A stretch of 21,398 nt of DNA from IMG/VR virus record IMGVR_UViG_3300006059_000120, positions 1 through 21,398 of that record; one strand, given 5' to 3'. This document shows, one piece after another, positions 6,638 to 14,544 of this stretch. Origin of the DNA: a virus. A program made the translations under genes and the position numbers. Under the pieces are notes generated by a model. It did no database searches. It saw only the letters and a list, made by a program, of their open reading frames with translations, and was not told the DNA's origin. Position 1 is the stretch's first letter, and each line of letters opens with the position of its first letter.

Positions 6638-8451
6638 GACTTAATGAAAGTGAATGGCAGGAATCCGCCGCCGAGTTTGGACAATTCCTCGCCTCGATTT
6701 GCTCGCCGCCATCGGATGAGCCGACAGAGGTGTTCGCCGAAAAGTTTGTGATTGTTCAAGACGGCCCATTTGCCGGATCTGCTTGGCGACTTCAGTTCAC
6801 GCCGTTTGCAAAGTTCATTTTTGCCGGGTGTCGCAAGGCCGGAGTCAAGCGCGTGACGATAATGATGTCCGCGCAATACCTGAAAACAATTTCGCTTATC
6901 ATAATTTTCCTTCGCAACGCCGCCGAAGACCCGGCCGACACTATGTGGGTCATGGCCGACGCAGACCAGATGGGTGAATTCATGGAAAAGCGGCTGATTC
7001 CGAACATCGAAGGCTGCGAGCCAGTCGCCAAGATTTATCGCGGCAAGACCAAAAGCCTGCTGCGCTTCGAGACCTTCAACCTGCTTTTGCGCGGAGCAAA
7101 CTCGCGTGCGAAGTTGCAATCCGACCCGATTCGTTTTGTCATCTGTGATGAACGACGCGAATGGAAGGCCGGCAGCATTGACCTATTGCGGAAGCGGATG
7201 CGTTCGTTTCCTCACGCGCTTGAAATTTCAGCCGGCACCGCTGGAAAAGAGAACGACGAGCTGCATTGCGACTATCTGGAAGGCTCGCAGACTCGGGCGC
7301 ATATCCGTTGCCAGAAGTGCGGACACTCGCAGCCGATTCGCTTTGGCCGTGATGCAACGACGCTCTGGCCAAAGCCTCGTCAGTGCGGCGGATTTTATTG
7401 GGACACAAACGAGACGACAAAACCGTCCGGCGAATGGGACTTCACCGAACTTGCAAAGACCGTCCGCTTTGAGTGTGAAAATCCAGACTGCCGGTATCGC
7501 TACACCAACGCGGAAAAATATGACCTTATCCGAACCATGCACGCGCACGACTACAATCCATCGGCCCCGCCGGAATTCAAATCATTCGGAGGATCTGCGT
7601 TTGAAGCGGTTTGGGAGTCTTGCGACTGGGACAAACTCGTCATCGAGTTTTTGAAAGCGGTTGAACTGGCGAAACGTGGAAACATTGAACCCCTCAAGGC
7701 GTTCATCACAGAAACGCTGGGCGAACCGTGGAAAGACGAAATAGGCGTCGTTGAGGATTACGGTTTTCTTGAAGCGCGAAAGCAGGATTACGACTTCGGC
7801 GAAGAATGGCCGGAAGAGATAGCCCGCTTTATGTCGGCAGACAGACAAGAGGCCGGCGGCGAACATTACTGGTATGTTATCAGGGCTTACGGCCCGAATG
7901 GAAAATCGCGCCTGGTGATGTTTGGCCGCGCAATGTCCACGACAGAGCTTGAGGAGATCCGCAAGAAATACGACGTGCCATCCGGTAACTGCATGATTGA
8001 TTCCGGCTTCAAGGCCAGCGAGGTTTACAAGTTCTGCCTTTCGACCGGCTGGAAGGCATTTAAGGGAGATGATGCGGAACACTTTTTTTATCGAAACGTC
8101 CGCACAAAAAAAACCGTCCGGCGTGTTTTTGAACGCACGCTTATTGACCCATTTTTTGCCAGCAGCAATCAAGGCCGGCGAACATTACCGCTTTATCGGT
8201 GGTCAAACAACTCCGTCAAGGACATGCTCATGGCTTACATGGCAGGACTGTCCGGCGAGTGGACAATCCCACGCAAGACGCCAAAAACCTACATGCAGCA
8301 AGTCACCGCCGAACGGCGCGAGGAAGTCACAGACTTGAACGGCCGCGTCAAGTTCGTCTGGAAACGCAAATTGCGCGACAACCATCTTTTCGACTGCGAA
8401 TTACAAATTCACGTTGCTGCAATAATCACAAAAACAATCTTCGCCCGCTGA
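6625..8451 (+). CDS. Terminase large subunit, GpA family
   Basis: Packaging motor ATPase and nuclease. In order: a Walker A-like SAQYLKT (residues 82-88) in the place of the atypical P-loop of lambda gpA; Walker B VICDE (172-176); a cysteine pair RCQKCG (229-232) and a second CENPDC (284-289), a zinc-ribbon as in GpA proteins; and a nuclease domain with MSADRQ (Asp405) and MIDSG (Asp459). Length 608 aa, close to lambda gpA (641). Start fixed by the Shine-Dalgarno site at 6613. The P-loop lacks the usual Gly before Lys-Thr, which is known to vary in this family. Confidence 0.92.
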   Translation: MAKVGLNESEWQESAAEFGQFLASICSPPSDEPTEVFAEKFVIVQDGPFAGSAWRLQFTPFAKFIFAGCRKAGVKRVTIMMSAQYLKTISLIIIFLRNAAEDPADTMWVMADADQMGEFMEKRLIPNIEGCEPVAKIYRGKTKSLLRFETFNLLLRGANSRAKLQSDPIRFVICDERREWKAGSIDLLRKRMRSFPHALEISAGTAGKENDELHCDYLEGSQTRAHIRCQKCGHSQPIRFGRDATTLWPKPRQCGGFYWDTNETTKPSGEWDFTELAKTVRFECENPDCRYRYTNAEKYDLIRTMHAHDYNPSAPPEFKSFGGSAFEAVWESCDWDKLVIEFLKAVELAKRGNIEPLKAFITETLGEPWKDEIGVVEDYGFLEARKQDYDFGEEWPEEIARFMSADRQEAGGEHYWYVIRAYGPNGKSRLVMFGRAMSTTELEEIRKKYDVPSGNCMIDSGFKASEVYKFCLSTGWKAFKGDDAEHFFYRNVRTKKTVRRVFERTLIDPFFASSNQGRRTLPLYRWSNNSVKDMLMAYMAGLSGEWTIPRKTPKTYMQQVTAERREEVTDLNGRVKFVWKRKLRDNHLFDCELQIHVAAIITKTIFAR

Positions 8452-8476
8452 AATAGGATGCGTTGCCGCTTATTTG

Positions 8477-8806
8477 ATGGCATCGCGCATCCTTTTAATC
8501 CGGGCAATCGTCGAGAGCGCCCGCAGCATGGCAACGGATAAAGTCCCACTGACCAAAGTCTTGGGAAACATCCGAACGGCCATTTTCCAAGGGGATGTGG
8601 TCAACGGCAAGGTTTTGCTGACCAGCATGGAAGCCGGAGGAACGACGACCTTCTCACTTCCAAACGGCCACACGCCGATGGAAACGATGGCTCTGGTACA
8701 AGAAGCGATTGATTGGTGCAACGGTTTTGCTACCCCAGACAACCCGCCGACGACCCAGCGCAGGATCAAACGGCTGCGAGTTTCATTCCAGAGGGCTACG
8801 ATATGA
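8477..8806 (+). CDS. Putative head-tail joining protein (gpW position)
   Basis: Lies between terminase and portal, where lambda gpW sits, and has a compatible small size (109 aa) and layout: N-terminal helix, a beta hairpin (KVLLTSMEAGGTTTFSLP), then a helix beginning HTPMETMALVQEAIDW. No firm sequence match that I can name, so the call rests on position and predicted structure. ATG 8477 was preferred over the adjacent TTG 8474. Its TGA overlaps the portal start (ATGA). The 25 bases before it carry no clear ribosome-binding site. Confidence 0.6.
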   Translation: MASRILLIRAIVESARSMATDKVPLTKVLGNIRTAIFQGDVVNGKVLLTSMEAGGTTTFSLPNGHTPMETMALVQEAIDWCNGFATPDNPPTTQRRIKRLRVSFQRATI

Positions 8807-10473
8807 GCGAGGCTTCCGTCCCATTTAATGCGGCCTGGAAAGGGCTTCGAATCCAGTCAACCGTTTTGCCGCCGGCAAAATCCGTTCGCACGCGCACTGC
8901 GACCCGGGACACTACCAGGGCGGACGCCACGCCAGCTTGGAGCAGCTTTTCAACGCCGCCGCCGGATACTGTAAATTCAGGGTCGGGCAATTATTTCGAG
9001 GCGTTGCGAGATTCCAAGGACCGCACGGAAATCCCATACGCCAGCGTCCATCTTCGTCCGCAAATCATGCGGCTGATGAACGGCCTGAACCGGAAGCTGC
9101 TCGCCGCAGTTGGCCGATATTTGGTGGACAACAACGGCATGGTTTCCTACGCGGTCGAAACGATTGCGAATTACTCGACGCCGGTTCATCCGTATTCGGC
9201 TTGCTCCGACGAAAAAGCGGCCAAGGCTTACAGCGATTTTTTCAAGAACTGGGCGAACATCTGCGATTTTACCCGCCGTTTTACATTGGACGAGATGCAG
9301 CGAATTGCATGTATCGCGATTGACAGCGATGGCGACATCGGCGCGGCCTTGGAAATAAAGAATGATTTCCCGTTCCTGCGTTTCTTCGACACCTTTCATA
9401 TTGGAACACTTACCGGCCTTGATCCGAAGGACGGCGTTGATTCCGATGCCTTCGGAACGGTGCTTGGTTACAACATCTGCGATGGAGACATCGCATCTTT
9501 GACATCGACGACGAACCGCTATTTCAGCGCAAACCAGCTCTTTCTTTTACGCGACGCGACGCGATGGGATCACTATCGCGGATATTCCCCGATTCGTCGC
9601 GGCTCAAACGACATCCGCGACAATCAGGACATCAAGTCTTTCTTGAAGCTTCAAGAGAAAATCCGCGCAGCTTTCGGCGGTGTCATTCAAACCAACGGTG
9701 GACCGCTGGAAGAGGATGAATGGGGCAACGACAATGGCCCCGACGGTGTTACAACCAAGCAGAACGCCAACCCGTCCACGACGCCGCAGGAGAAGAAAAT
9801 TGGTTTATGGGAAATGCTTGGTGGTGATTTTCCGACCATCGAAGGTCAGTTGAAGATGCTGGACACGAAATTGCCCGGCACCGGCGGCATCGAGTTTTTG
9901 GAATTTCTTGCCGGTCAGTTTGTCGCCGGGCTGTCCATCCCTCCAGCCTACTACCTCGACGAGAAACTCACCGGCCCGAACGTGCGGAGCGTGCTCGGCA
10001 AAGCGCAGAAGAAATTTAACAACCGCATCGCGGTGATGTCTCGTTTTGTTGAATGGCTCTGGCGTCGAATCATTGCTTGGGGTATAGCGACCGGACAGCT
10101 TCCTTCGACGCCGGACTGGTGGCGGATTTCATTTCAACTGCCGGCGATTAGCACGATTGACCTGGGCGACCAGTTGAGCAACGAACGCGCAGACGTGCTT
10201 TGCGGTTTGATGTCTGAAAAGGAACGCTACGGCAACCGTGGCAGAAATTCCGAACATGAGGAAAAGCAAATCGTCTCGGAAATCCGCTCAAAGATTCGCT
10301 CTGCAGTGGAGATTCAGCAGGAGTTTGCGGAAGCCGAAATCCCAATCGAAATCATTCTAACGCGCATGGGCTTTGGCAATCTTGCCATCCGCGCCACTCT
10401 CGACAACCAGGAGCAGAGCCAAGACGGCGGCCACAAGAACGAACAAAAGAAAAAGAAAGACCAGAAAAAATGA
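8803..10473 (+). CDS. Portal protein, lambda gpB family
   Basis: Forms the dodecameric channel at the capsid vertex through which DNA is packaged. Family features: YASVHLRPQIMRLMNG-type N-terminal region, RWDHYRGYSPIRRGSNDIRD (the family's RGxS/P segment), and GLSIPPAYYLDEKL near residue 390, a hallmark of lambda-type portals (YELLxxDYS-like position). Length 556 aa (lambda gpB 533). Start at ATG 8803 chosen by the ATGA overlap with the preceding gene; a longer in-frame start at 8713 would overlap it by 94 bases. The C-terminus is a Lys-rich tail (EQKKKKDQKK). Overlaps the protease by ATGA. Confidence 0.88.
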   Translation: MSEASVPFNAAWKGLRIQSTVLPPAKSVRTRTATRDTTRADATPAWSSFSTPPPDTVNSGSGNYFEALRDSKDRTEIPYASVHLRPQIMRLMNGLNRKLLAAVGRYLVDNNGMVSYAVETIANYSTPVHPYSACSDEKAAKAYSDFFKNWANICDFTRRFTLDEMQRIACIAIDSDGDIGAALEIKNDFPFLRFFDTFHIGTLTGLDPKDGVDSDAFGTVLGYNICDGDIASLTSTTNRYFSANQLFLLRDATRWDHYRGYSPIRRGSNDIRDNQDIKSFLKLQEKIRAAFGGVIQTNGGPLEEDEWGNDNGPDGVTTKQNANPSTTPQEKKIGLWEMLGGDFPTIEGQLKMLDTKLPGTGGIEFLEFLAGQFVAGLSIPPAYYLDEKLTGPNVRSVLGKAQKKFNNRIAVMSRFVEWLWRRIIAWGIATGQLPSTPDWWRISFQLPAISTIDLGDQLSNERADVLCGLMSEKERYGNRGRNSEHEEKQIVSEIRSKIRSAVEIQQEFAEAEIPIEIILTRMGFGNLAIRATLDNQEQSQDGGHKNEQKKKKDQKK

Positions 10474-11303
10474 AAACCTTTGTAAAGCGTCTATCCTGCG
10501 ACGTTCCGATGATGTCAGTTCATGCACTTGACTTTATTCTGTCCCATGTGCCGACGGCTTCGGATATTCAATGCGCTGAACATCCGGCGTTCACGAAGCT
10601 GAAAAACGATTTGCGTCCGTCAATGCAGGTCTTCGGAGACGTGGCCATTGTGCCGGTTCAAGGCACGCTCGCCTACAATCCCGACCCGTGGGAAATGCTT
10701 TACGACGGTGTCGAAGATTCGCGCAACGTGCTGGCGATGCTTCAGCAAGCCGCCGCGAATCCGCAAGTGAAAGGCGTTTTGATTCGTATGGACACCCCTG
10801 GCGGGATGCTTCTCGGCGGACCCGAAATGGCGGACGCTGTTGACAATCTTCGGGCAATGGAAAAGCCGGTGGTGACTCACGTCGGCGGAATGGGCGCAAG
10901 CCTTGGCTACCTCATCGCTTCGCGCTCGGATGAAATCGTCGCCAACCGTTCGGCCATCGTCGGCAGCATCGGCGTGATTTCTTCCGTCACGGATTATTCG
11001 GACTACCTCGCGAAGCTCGGCATCAAGTTCGAGTATTTCACGAACGACGAGGCCACTTTCAAGGGCGCCGGCGCGGTTGGAAGCAAGTTGACGGACGACC
11101 AGCGGGCAAACATCAAGGCCAGCGTCAATTCAGCGTTTCAGCTTTTCAAAACCTCGGTAAACGAGCGGCGTCCGCAGGTTTCCGCCGATACCATGCGCGG
11201 CCAGACTTTCCGTGGTTCCGAAGCAAAAAAAGTAGGTCTTGTGGATCGGATTGGGGACGAGAATTTCGCGCTGTCAGTTCTTCGTTCTCACATGAAAAAG
11301 TAG
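10470..11303 (+). CDS. Head maturation protease, S49 (SppA/lambda gpC-like) family
   Basis: Cleaves scaffold and other head proteins during prohead maturation. The S49 fold is clear: KGVLIRMDTPGG (101-112), GGMGASLGYLIASRSDEIVA (139-158) with catalytic Ser144, and a Lys about 54 residues later (FKGAG, Lys198) as general base, then RRPQVS, GQTFRGSEAKKVGLVD, the typical end of the domain. At 277 aa it is the protease only; lambda gpC carries an extra C-terminal scaffold part, which here appears to be the separate next gene. Start by ATGA overlap with the portal. A 24-bp repeat found again at 16045 covers its stop codon. Confidence 0.9.
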   Translation: MKTFVKRLSCDVPMMSVHALDFILSHVPTASDIQCAEHPAFTKLKNDLRPSMQVFGDVAIVPVQGTLAYNPDPWEMLYDGVEDSRNVLAMLQQAAANPQVKGVLIRMDTPGGMLLGGPEMADAVDNLRAMEKPVVTHVGGMGASLGYLIASRSDEIVANRSAIVGSIGVISSVTDYSDYLAKLGIKFEYFTNDEATFKGAGAVGSKLTDDQRANIKASVNSAFQLFKTSVNERRPQVSADTMRGQTFRGSEAKKVGLVDRIGDENFALSVLRSHMKK

Positions 11304-11319
11304 GCGTCCCCGCTTTTAT
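11296..11319 (+). repeat. 24-bp repeat, copy 1, over the stop of the protease gene
   Basis: Identical over 24 bases to 16045-16068. Begins AAAAGTAGGCG, ends CCCGCTTTTAT and contains the TAG stop of the protease gene. It has a short GCG/CGC stem around a TCCC loop. The next ATG follows 33 bases later. Function unknown; could be an RNA processing, pausing or transcription signal. Confidence 0.75.
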
Positions 11320-11352
11320 GTAAAACGGTTCAAAGCCAACAAAACATTTTCT

Positions 11353-11823
11353 ATGAGCGCTGAAAACAAAATTGACCAGGCCGACGCACTTGCCCAACTC
11401 ACCGCTTTGAAGGGTGACACCGCCAAGCTTGCCGCACCTGGTCTTTCACTGCCGGCCAATCTGGTTGAAGCCGCGAACTCCATTCACGGCCTTACCAAAG
11501 AGCGTGATGATTTTAAGGGAAAATTTCAAACGCTGACCGGCGACAAGAGCAAGCTTTTGGCCGGGGCGACGCTTCCAACAGACCTTGTCGCCGCCGCAAA
11601 CGAAATTGCGACGCTGAAGGCCGAAAAGATTTCACTCGATGAAGCCGTCGCAAAGAAGGTTGCTGCGCTCGGAATGGTTGATACGAAGGACAAGAAAAGC
11701 GGATCTGACGAAGGCGCAAAAAAGCCGACTCTTACCGAAAAGCTTCTCGCCGCCAAAGGCGTGAAATCGCTTGAAGAGCTTTCCGAAAAATTTGACGCAA
11801 ACGGCGTTGCCGTCAAGTCTTGA
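11353..11823 (+). CDS. Putative scaffolding protein (Nu3 position)
   Basis: Between protease and major capsid gene, where lambda has the scaffold Nu3. Charged, Ala/Lys/Glu-rich, predicted mostly helical with coiled-coil potential and no aromatic-rich core, as expected of scaffolds. It has an internal duplication: about residues 22-58 and 63-98 share a D-x2-K-L-x-A...L-P-x2-L-V-x-A-A-N-x-I pattern. The C-terminal TLTEKLLAAKGVKSLEELSEKF could be the capsid-binding helix. Starts at ATG 11353 in a TTTTCTATG context. The call is by position and composition; a minor capsid or decoration protein is possible. Confidence 0.6.
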   Translation: MSAENKIDQADALAQLTALKGDTAKLAAPGLSLPANLVEAANSIHGLTKERDDFKGKFQTLTGDKSKLLAGATLPTDLVAAANEIATLKAEKISLDEAVAKKVAALGMVDTKDKKSGSDEGAKKPTLTEKLLAAKGVKSLEELSEKFDANGVAVKS

Positions 11824-11875
11824 AAAATCGCGCCGTGAATTTAACTGAAACCAAAACCTCAACACACTAAAACTT

Positions 11876-12955
11876 ATGGCAGGCCCCACTACAATCGGTC
11901 AACTTTGGGCTCCGAGCATTTGGATTCCCGCGATGCGCGAACGTCAAGCCACGTTTCCCGCGTTGTTTAACTCCGGCACAGTGGCTCGTGCCGACTTGTT
12001 TGACAAACTTGCCAGCGGCCCGGGCTACGCAGTGAACATGCCGTTCCTGCGCGACATCACCGACACTTCTGACGAGGTGCAGGTCGAAGGCCAGGCTCCC
12101 GCGAACAACAACGCCATCACTGGCGCGGTGCAGGTAGCGGCCCTCATGAATCGCGTCACGAAGTTTTCAAGCACCGCTCTGGCCAAGCAGATTTCTGGCA
12201 CCGATCCGATGCAGGCCATCATTGACCAGATGGCCGAGACGCGGCTGAAGCAGCGCCAGACGACGCTGATTGCGACGATGCGCGGCCTGTTTAATTCCGC
12301 TGGCGCTGCCAATCCGGCGGCTGCGGCTTTGCTCGGCTCACTGTATGTTGACCCGCAAACCGGCAAGGAGATTTTCACCGAAAACGGAGCGGCAGTTGAC
12401 GCCAACCTGATGACGCCGGATGTCTTTATCAACGCTAAAGCGTTGATGGGCGAACTTGGCGACATGCTGAAGAATGGTTGCATTTTGATGCATCCGAACG
12501 TCAAGGCCCGCCTTGAAGTTCTCGACGCGATTTCGTTCAAGACGGTCAGCCCTGGCTTGCAATCCGAGTTGCCGTTCTCCATCGAGACATATCGCGGCAT
12601 CCCGATTTTCACCAGCACGGCGCTGGTTCGCGCACAAACGGGCGGGAACGGTGGCTATGTGTATGACACCTATGTCATCACCAAAGGCACGGTCGGCTAT
12701 GGCGATAAGCCGCAGCAGGGCGACACCGCCGACGTGGCGTCGCTTCAATATTTCCGCGACCGCGACCTGAACAACGAGCTTATCTGGGACCGCACCCGGT
12801 TCTTGTTTGGCATCGCTGGCGTGAACTGGACTGGCGTCCCGGCGAACTTGAACAACGGACCGACGAATGCCGAGTTGCAGACAGCTGCGAATTGGGCGCT
12901 CGCGTTCCAGACTTCGAACCGCGTTGGGGCGGTTTGTATCCGCACGAACGGATAA
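11876..12955 (+). CDS. Major capsid protein (HK97 fold, lambda E/P2-like type)
   Basis: Builds the capsid shell. The N-terminus (PTTIGQLWAPSIWIPAMRERQATFPALFNSG) and the middle (VNMPFLRDITDTSDEVQVEGQA, residues about 55-75; RVTKFSSTALAKQISGTDPMQAIIDQMAETRLKQRQTTLIATMRG in outline) fit the spine-helix and E-loop parts of this type of coat protein. The C-terminal half has the YRGIPIFTSTALV and YGDKPQQGDTADVASLQYFRDRD-type strands of the P-domain. Length 359 aa, usual for the class. It lies just after the scaffold candidate and is followed by a GC-rich hairpin, fitting high expression. Starts at ATG 11876 in a CTTATG context with no Shine-Dalgarno sequence. Confidence 0.85.
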   Translation: MAGPTTIGQLWAPSIWIPAMRERQATFPALFNSGTVARADLFDKLASGPGYAVNMPFLRDITDTSDEVQVEGQAPANNNAITGAVQVAALMNRVTKFSSTALAKQISGTDPMQAIIDQMAETRLKQRQTTLIATMRGLFNSAGAANPAAAALLGSLYVDPQTGKEIFTENGAAVDANLMTPDVFINAKALMGELGDMLKNGCILMHPNVKARLEVLDAISFKTVSPGLQSELPFSIETYRGIPIFTSTALVRAQTGGNGGYVYDTYVITKGTVGYGDKPQQGDTADVASLQYFRDRDLNNELIWDRTRFLFGIAGVNWTGVPANLNNGPTNAELQTAANWALAFQTSNRVGAVCIRTNG

Positions 12956-12973
12956 GTCGATTGTCGTTTCTTC

Positions 12974-12998
12974 AAGCCCCCGGCGCTGTCGGGGGCTT
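12974..12998 (+). terminator. GC-rich hairpin after the major capsid gene
   Basis: A perfect 9-bp stem, AAGCCCCCG (12974-12982) with CGGGGGCTT (12990-12998), and a 7-base loop, 19 bases after the capsid stop. There is no U-run after it, so it is more likely a partial terminator or an mRNA-stabilising hairpin that limits expression of downstream genes than a strict intrinsic terminator. Confidence 0.55.
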
Positions 12999-13022
12999 CA
13001 TAGAACCGAGAATCAAAAAAAT

Positions 13023-13532
13023 ATGGCCGCAAACAAACCAGCGACGAATTGGGAAGACGGTGATGATGTGCAGGAAGCCGCTGCGCCCGCTCCGGCCTCT
13101 ACTCCGGCGGATTCCAAGATTGCCGGCGCGAAGGATGAATCGCATATCGAAGACGAAGTCGAGAAGTCCAAAAAAGCCGCTGCGCCCGCTCCGGCGGAAG
13201 AGCCTGACAATTTCCCAAGCGACTACAAGGCCGCTTTGAAACTGCGCGGTGAGCTTTCCCGCTTCGCGCACATTGGCGACAAGCCGACGCCAGAGCAGAC
13301 CAAAGGTCATGCGAAGTATGCGCGCTTGAGCGCGCATATCCACAAACTGCAACAAGGCTTGCCGCATATTCATGTGGATGCGACCAGCAAAGGAGCTTTC
13401 GCCGGCTTGCATGTCAGCGACCGCACCAAGTGGGAATATCTCGCCAGGACAAGCCCTGACGTAAAAAAACTTTTGGCTGCGCATGATGCGCTTGTCGCCG
13501 AATTGACCAAACTGAAAACCCCGAAAAAATAA
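13023..13532 (+). CDS. FI-position protein with Ala-Pro linker repeats
   Basis: Lies directly after the major capsid gene, as lambda FI does. The N-terminal 65 residues are disordered and contain two KAAAPAPA/EAAAPAPA segments encoded by an exact 20-bp direct repeat (13077-13096 and 13176-13195). The C-terminal 100 residues are compact and helical (YKAALKLRGELSRFAHIGD, KYARLSAHIHKL), ending Lys-rich. ATG 13023 in an A-rich context; the longer frame upstream overlaps the capsid gene and is not used. Functions in DNA packaging or capsid assembly are inferred only from position. Confidence 0.65.
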   Translation: MAANKPATNWEDGDDVQEAAAPAPASTPADSKIAGAKDESHIEDEVEKSKKAAAPAPAEEPDNFPSDYKAALKLRGELSRFAHIGDKPTPEQTKGHAKYARLSAHIHKLQQGLPHIHVDATSKGAFAGLHVSDRTKWEYLARTSPDVKKLLAAHDALVAELTKLKTPKK

Positions 13533-13539
13533 CCAGCTT

Positions 13540-14067
13540 ATGAAAAAACTGTTGAAAACACTGCTTGTTACCGTTGCCATTTTCGCCGCAGTTGGATCCG
13601 CCTTCGCCCAGCGTGCTGCGACTTATACGCTTGGCGGATTGAACGGCTCGACTGCCGTCATCCCTGCTGGAAGCACGAATACGTTTAATCCGACGGCCAC
13701 AAGCACGAACAGTTTCAACGTGCCGAATGGCGCGACATTCACCACGAATCTACTCTCACTGCCATGCTCGGAATTTGATAAGCCTGGCGTGACGTTCGCT
13801 TTCACCGGCACTGCGACAAGCACGAACAGCATATCTGTGTATCGCTCCTATGATGACGGAAGAAGTTACGAAGCGAGTCCGACATTCTCTGCGACCGGGA
13901 TTGCCCCCGGTGCGGCAAGCTTTATTACAAACGCAGTGATTGACGCGACTGGTGCATCGTCTATCGCCGTCAAAATCACCGGAACTGGCACTACCAGTTC
14001 GACGAACGCGCTTTTGGAAGTCAAGTTGAAGTCGCCCAAATATGGGATGAAGCCTTCGACTCAATAA
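13540..14067 (+). CDS. Secreted, beta-rich phage protein with signal peptide
   Basis: The N-terminus is a clear signal peptide: Lys-rich start, hydrophobic core (LLVTVAIFAAVGS), and AFA|Q cleavage after residue 23. The mature part (about 150 aa) is Thr/Ser/Asn-rich and beta-strand-rich (GSTNTFNP, TSTNSFNV, TSTNSISVYRSYDDGRSY), like an Ig-like or decoration domain. Phage structural proteins normally lack signal peptides, so it is either an exported accessory (surface or superinfection role) or a virion protein with an unusual route. Shares the CTTATG start context, and ends 7 bases before the tRNA gene. Family not recognised. Confidence 0.75.
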   Translation: MKKLLKTLLVTVAIFAAVGSAFAQRAATYTLGGLNGSTAVIPAGSTNTFNPTATSTNSFNVPNGATFTTNLLSLPCSEFDKPGVTFAFTGTATSTNSISVYRSYDDGRSYEASPTFSATGIAPGAASFITNAVIDATGASSIAVKITGTGTTSSTNALLEVKLKSPKYGMKPSTQ

Positions 14068-14074
14068 ACTTAAT

Positions 14075-14151
14075 CGCGGAGTAGAGCAGCCCGGTAGCTC
14101 GTCAGGCCCATAACCTGAAGGTCGTTGGTTCAAATCCAACCTCTGCAACCA
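14075..14151 (+). tRNA. Initiator-type tRNA-Met (anticodon CAT), CCA encoded
   Basis: A 77-base cloverleaf: acceptor CGCGGAG with CTCTGCA-ACCA, D stem GAGC/GCTC, anticodon stem TCAGG/CCTGA with loop CCCATAA, variable AGGTC, T stem GTTGG/CCAAC with loop TTCAAAT. The unpaired C1 opposite A72 and the overall sequence identify an initiator (fMet) type. Odd points: position 33 is C, where almost all bacterial tRNAs have U, and the anticodon stem has A29-U41 where E. coli has G-C. It lies inside the structural operon, on the coding strand, and its 3' end is 6 bases from the next start. Confidence 0.93.
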
Positions 14152-14157
14152 AGTGTT

Positions 14158-14544
14158 GTGACGCCAGCACAAAAATCGCGGTTGATTGGGTTCAACGCCT
14201 CGCTTACACAGCGAGGCGTTTCCGTTACGGTTGTTCCTGATGGCGTTGAAGTTTTGGCATTGGTTGAGGAAGTGACCGAGAAATCCCGCCAGCGGCTTCA
14301 AATCCAAGATGACCTGACATCGCACTGCATTCACATCCGCCGTGATCTGCTGGCCGTAGCCGTGGACGCCAGCAACGAGAATATAACAGTGGACGGTGGT
14401 CGTCCCGACGCCAGCGTGACGAAGGTTGATTTAGACAAAATCAGCGAAATAACACGGGCCGATAGCGAGCAGACATATCGGGTGCAGCACTACCGGGACG
14501 ACGCGCAACGGCCCGCCGTCCTTTTCTTTTGCATATTGAAATGA
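14158..14544 (+). CDS. Putative head completion protein (FII position)
   Basis: Small protein (128 aa from GTG 14158) between the capsid genes and the tail completion genes, where lambda FII sits. The opening FNASLTQRGVSVTVVPDGVEVLALVEE resembles the start of phage head-closure proteins (short helix, then beta hairpin). Starts available in frame are GTG 14158 and TTG 14182; longer readings would begin inside the tRNA. A strong hairpin covers its first codons. Its TGA overlaps the next gene (ATGA at 14541). Function is from position. Confidence 0.6.
   Translation: MTPAQKSRLIGFNASLTQRGVSVTVVPDGVEVLALVEEVTEKSRQRLQIQDDLTSHCIHIRRDLLAVAVDASNENITVDGGRPDASVTKVDLDKISEITRADSEQTYRVQHYRDDAQRPAVLFFCILK
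14194..14220 (+). terminator. Perfect 10-bp hairpin just after the tRNA, inside the next reading frame
   Basis: AACGCCTCGC (14194-14203), loop TTACACA, GCGAGGCGTT (14211-14220), then TTCCGTT. Placed 42 bases after the tRNA 3' end, it looks like the terminator of a tRNA transcription unit, yet it overlaps codons 13-21 of the next gene. It may be a tRNA 3'-processing or attenuation element, or a leftover of the tRNA's original context. Confidence 0.5.

Noticed and set aside
14075-14151. tRNA as a prophage attachment site
   Set aside because: The tRNA lies inside the structural operon, no integrase is nearby, and I saw no second copy of its 3' end in the window.
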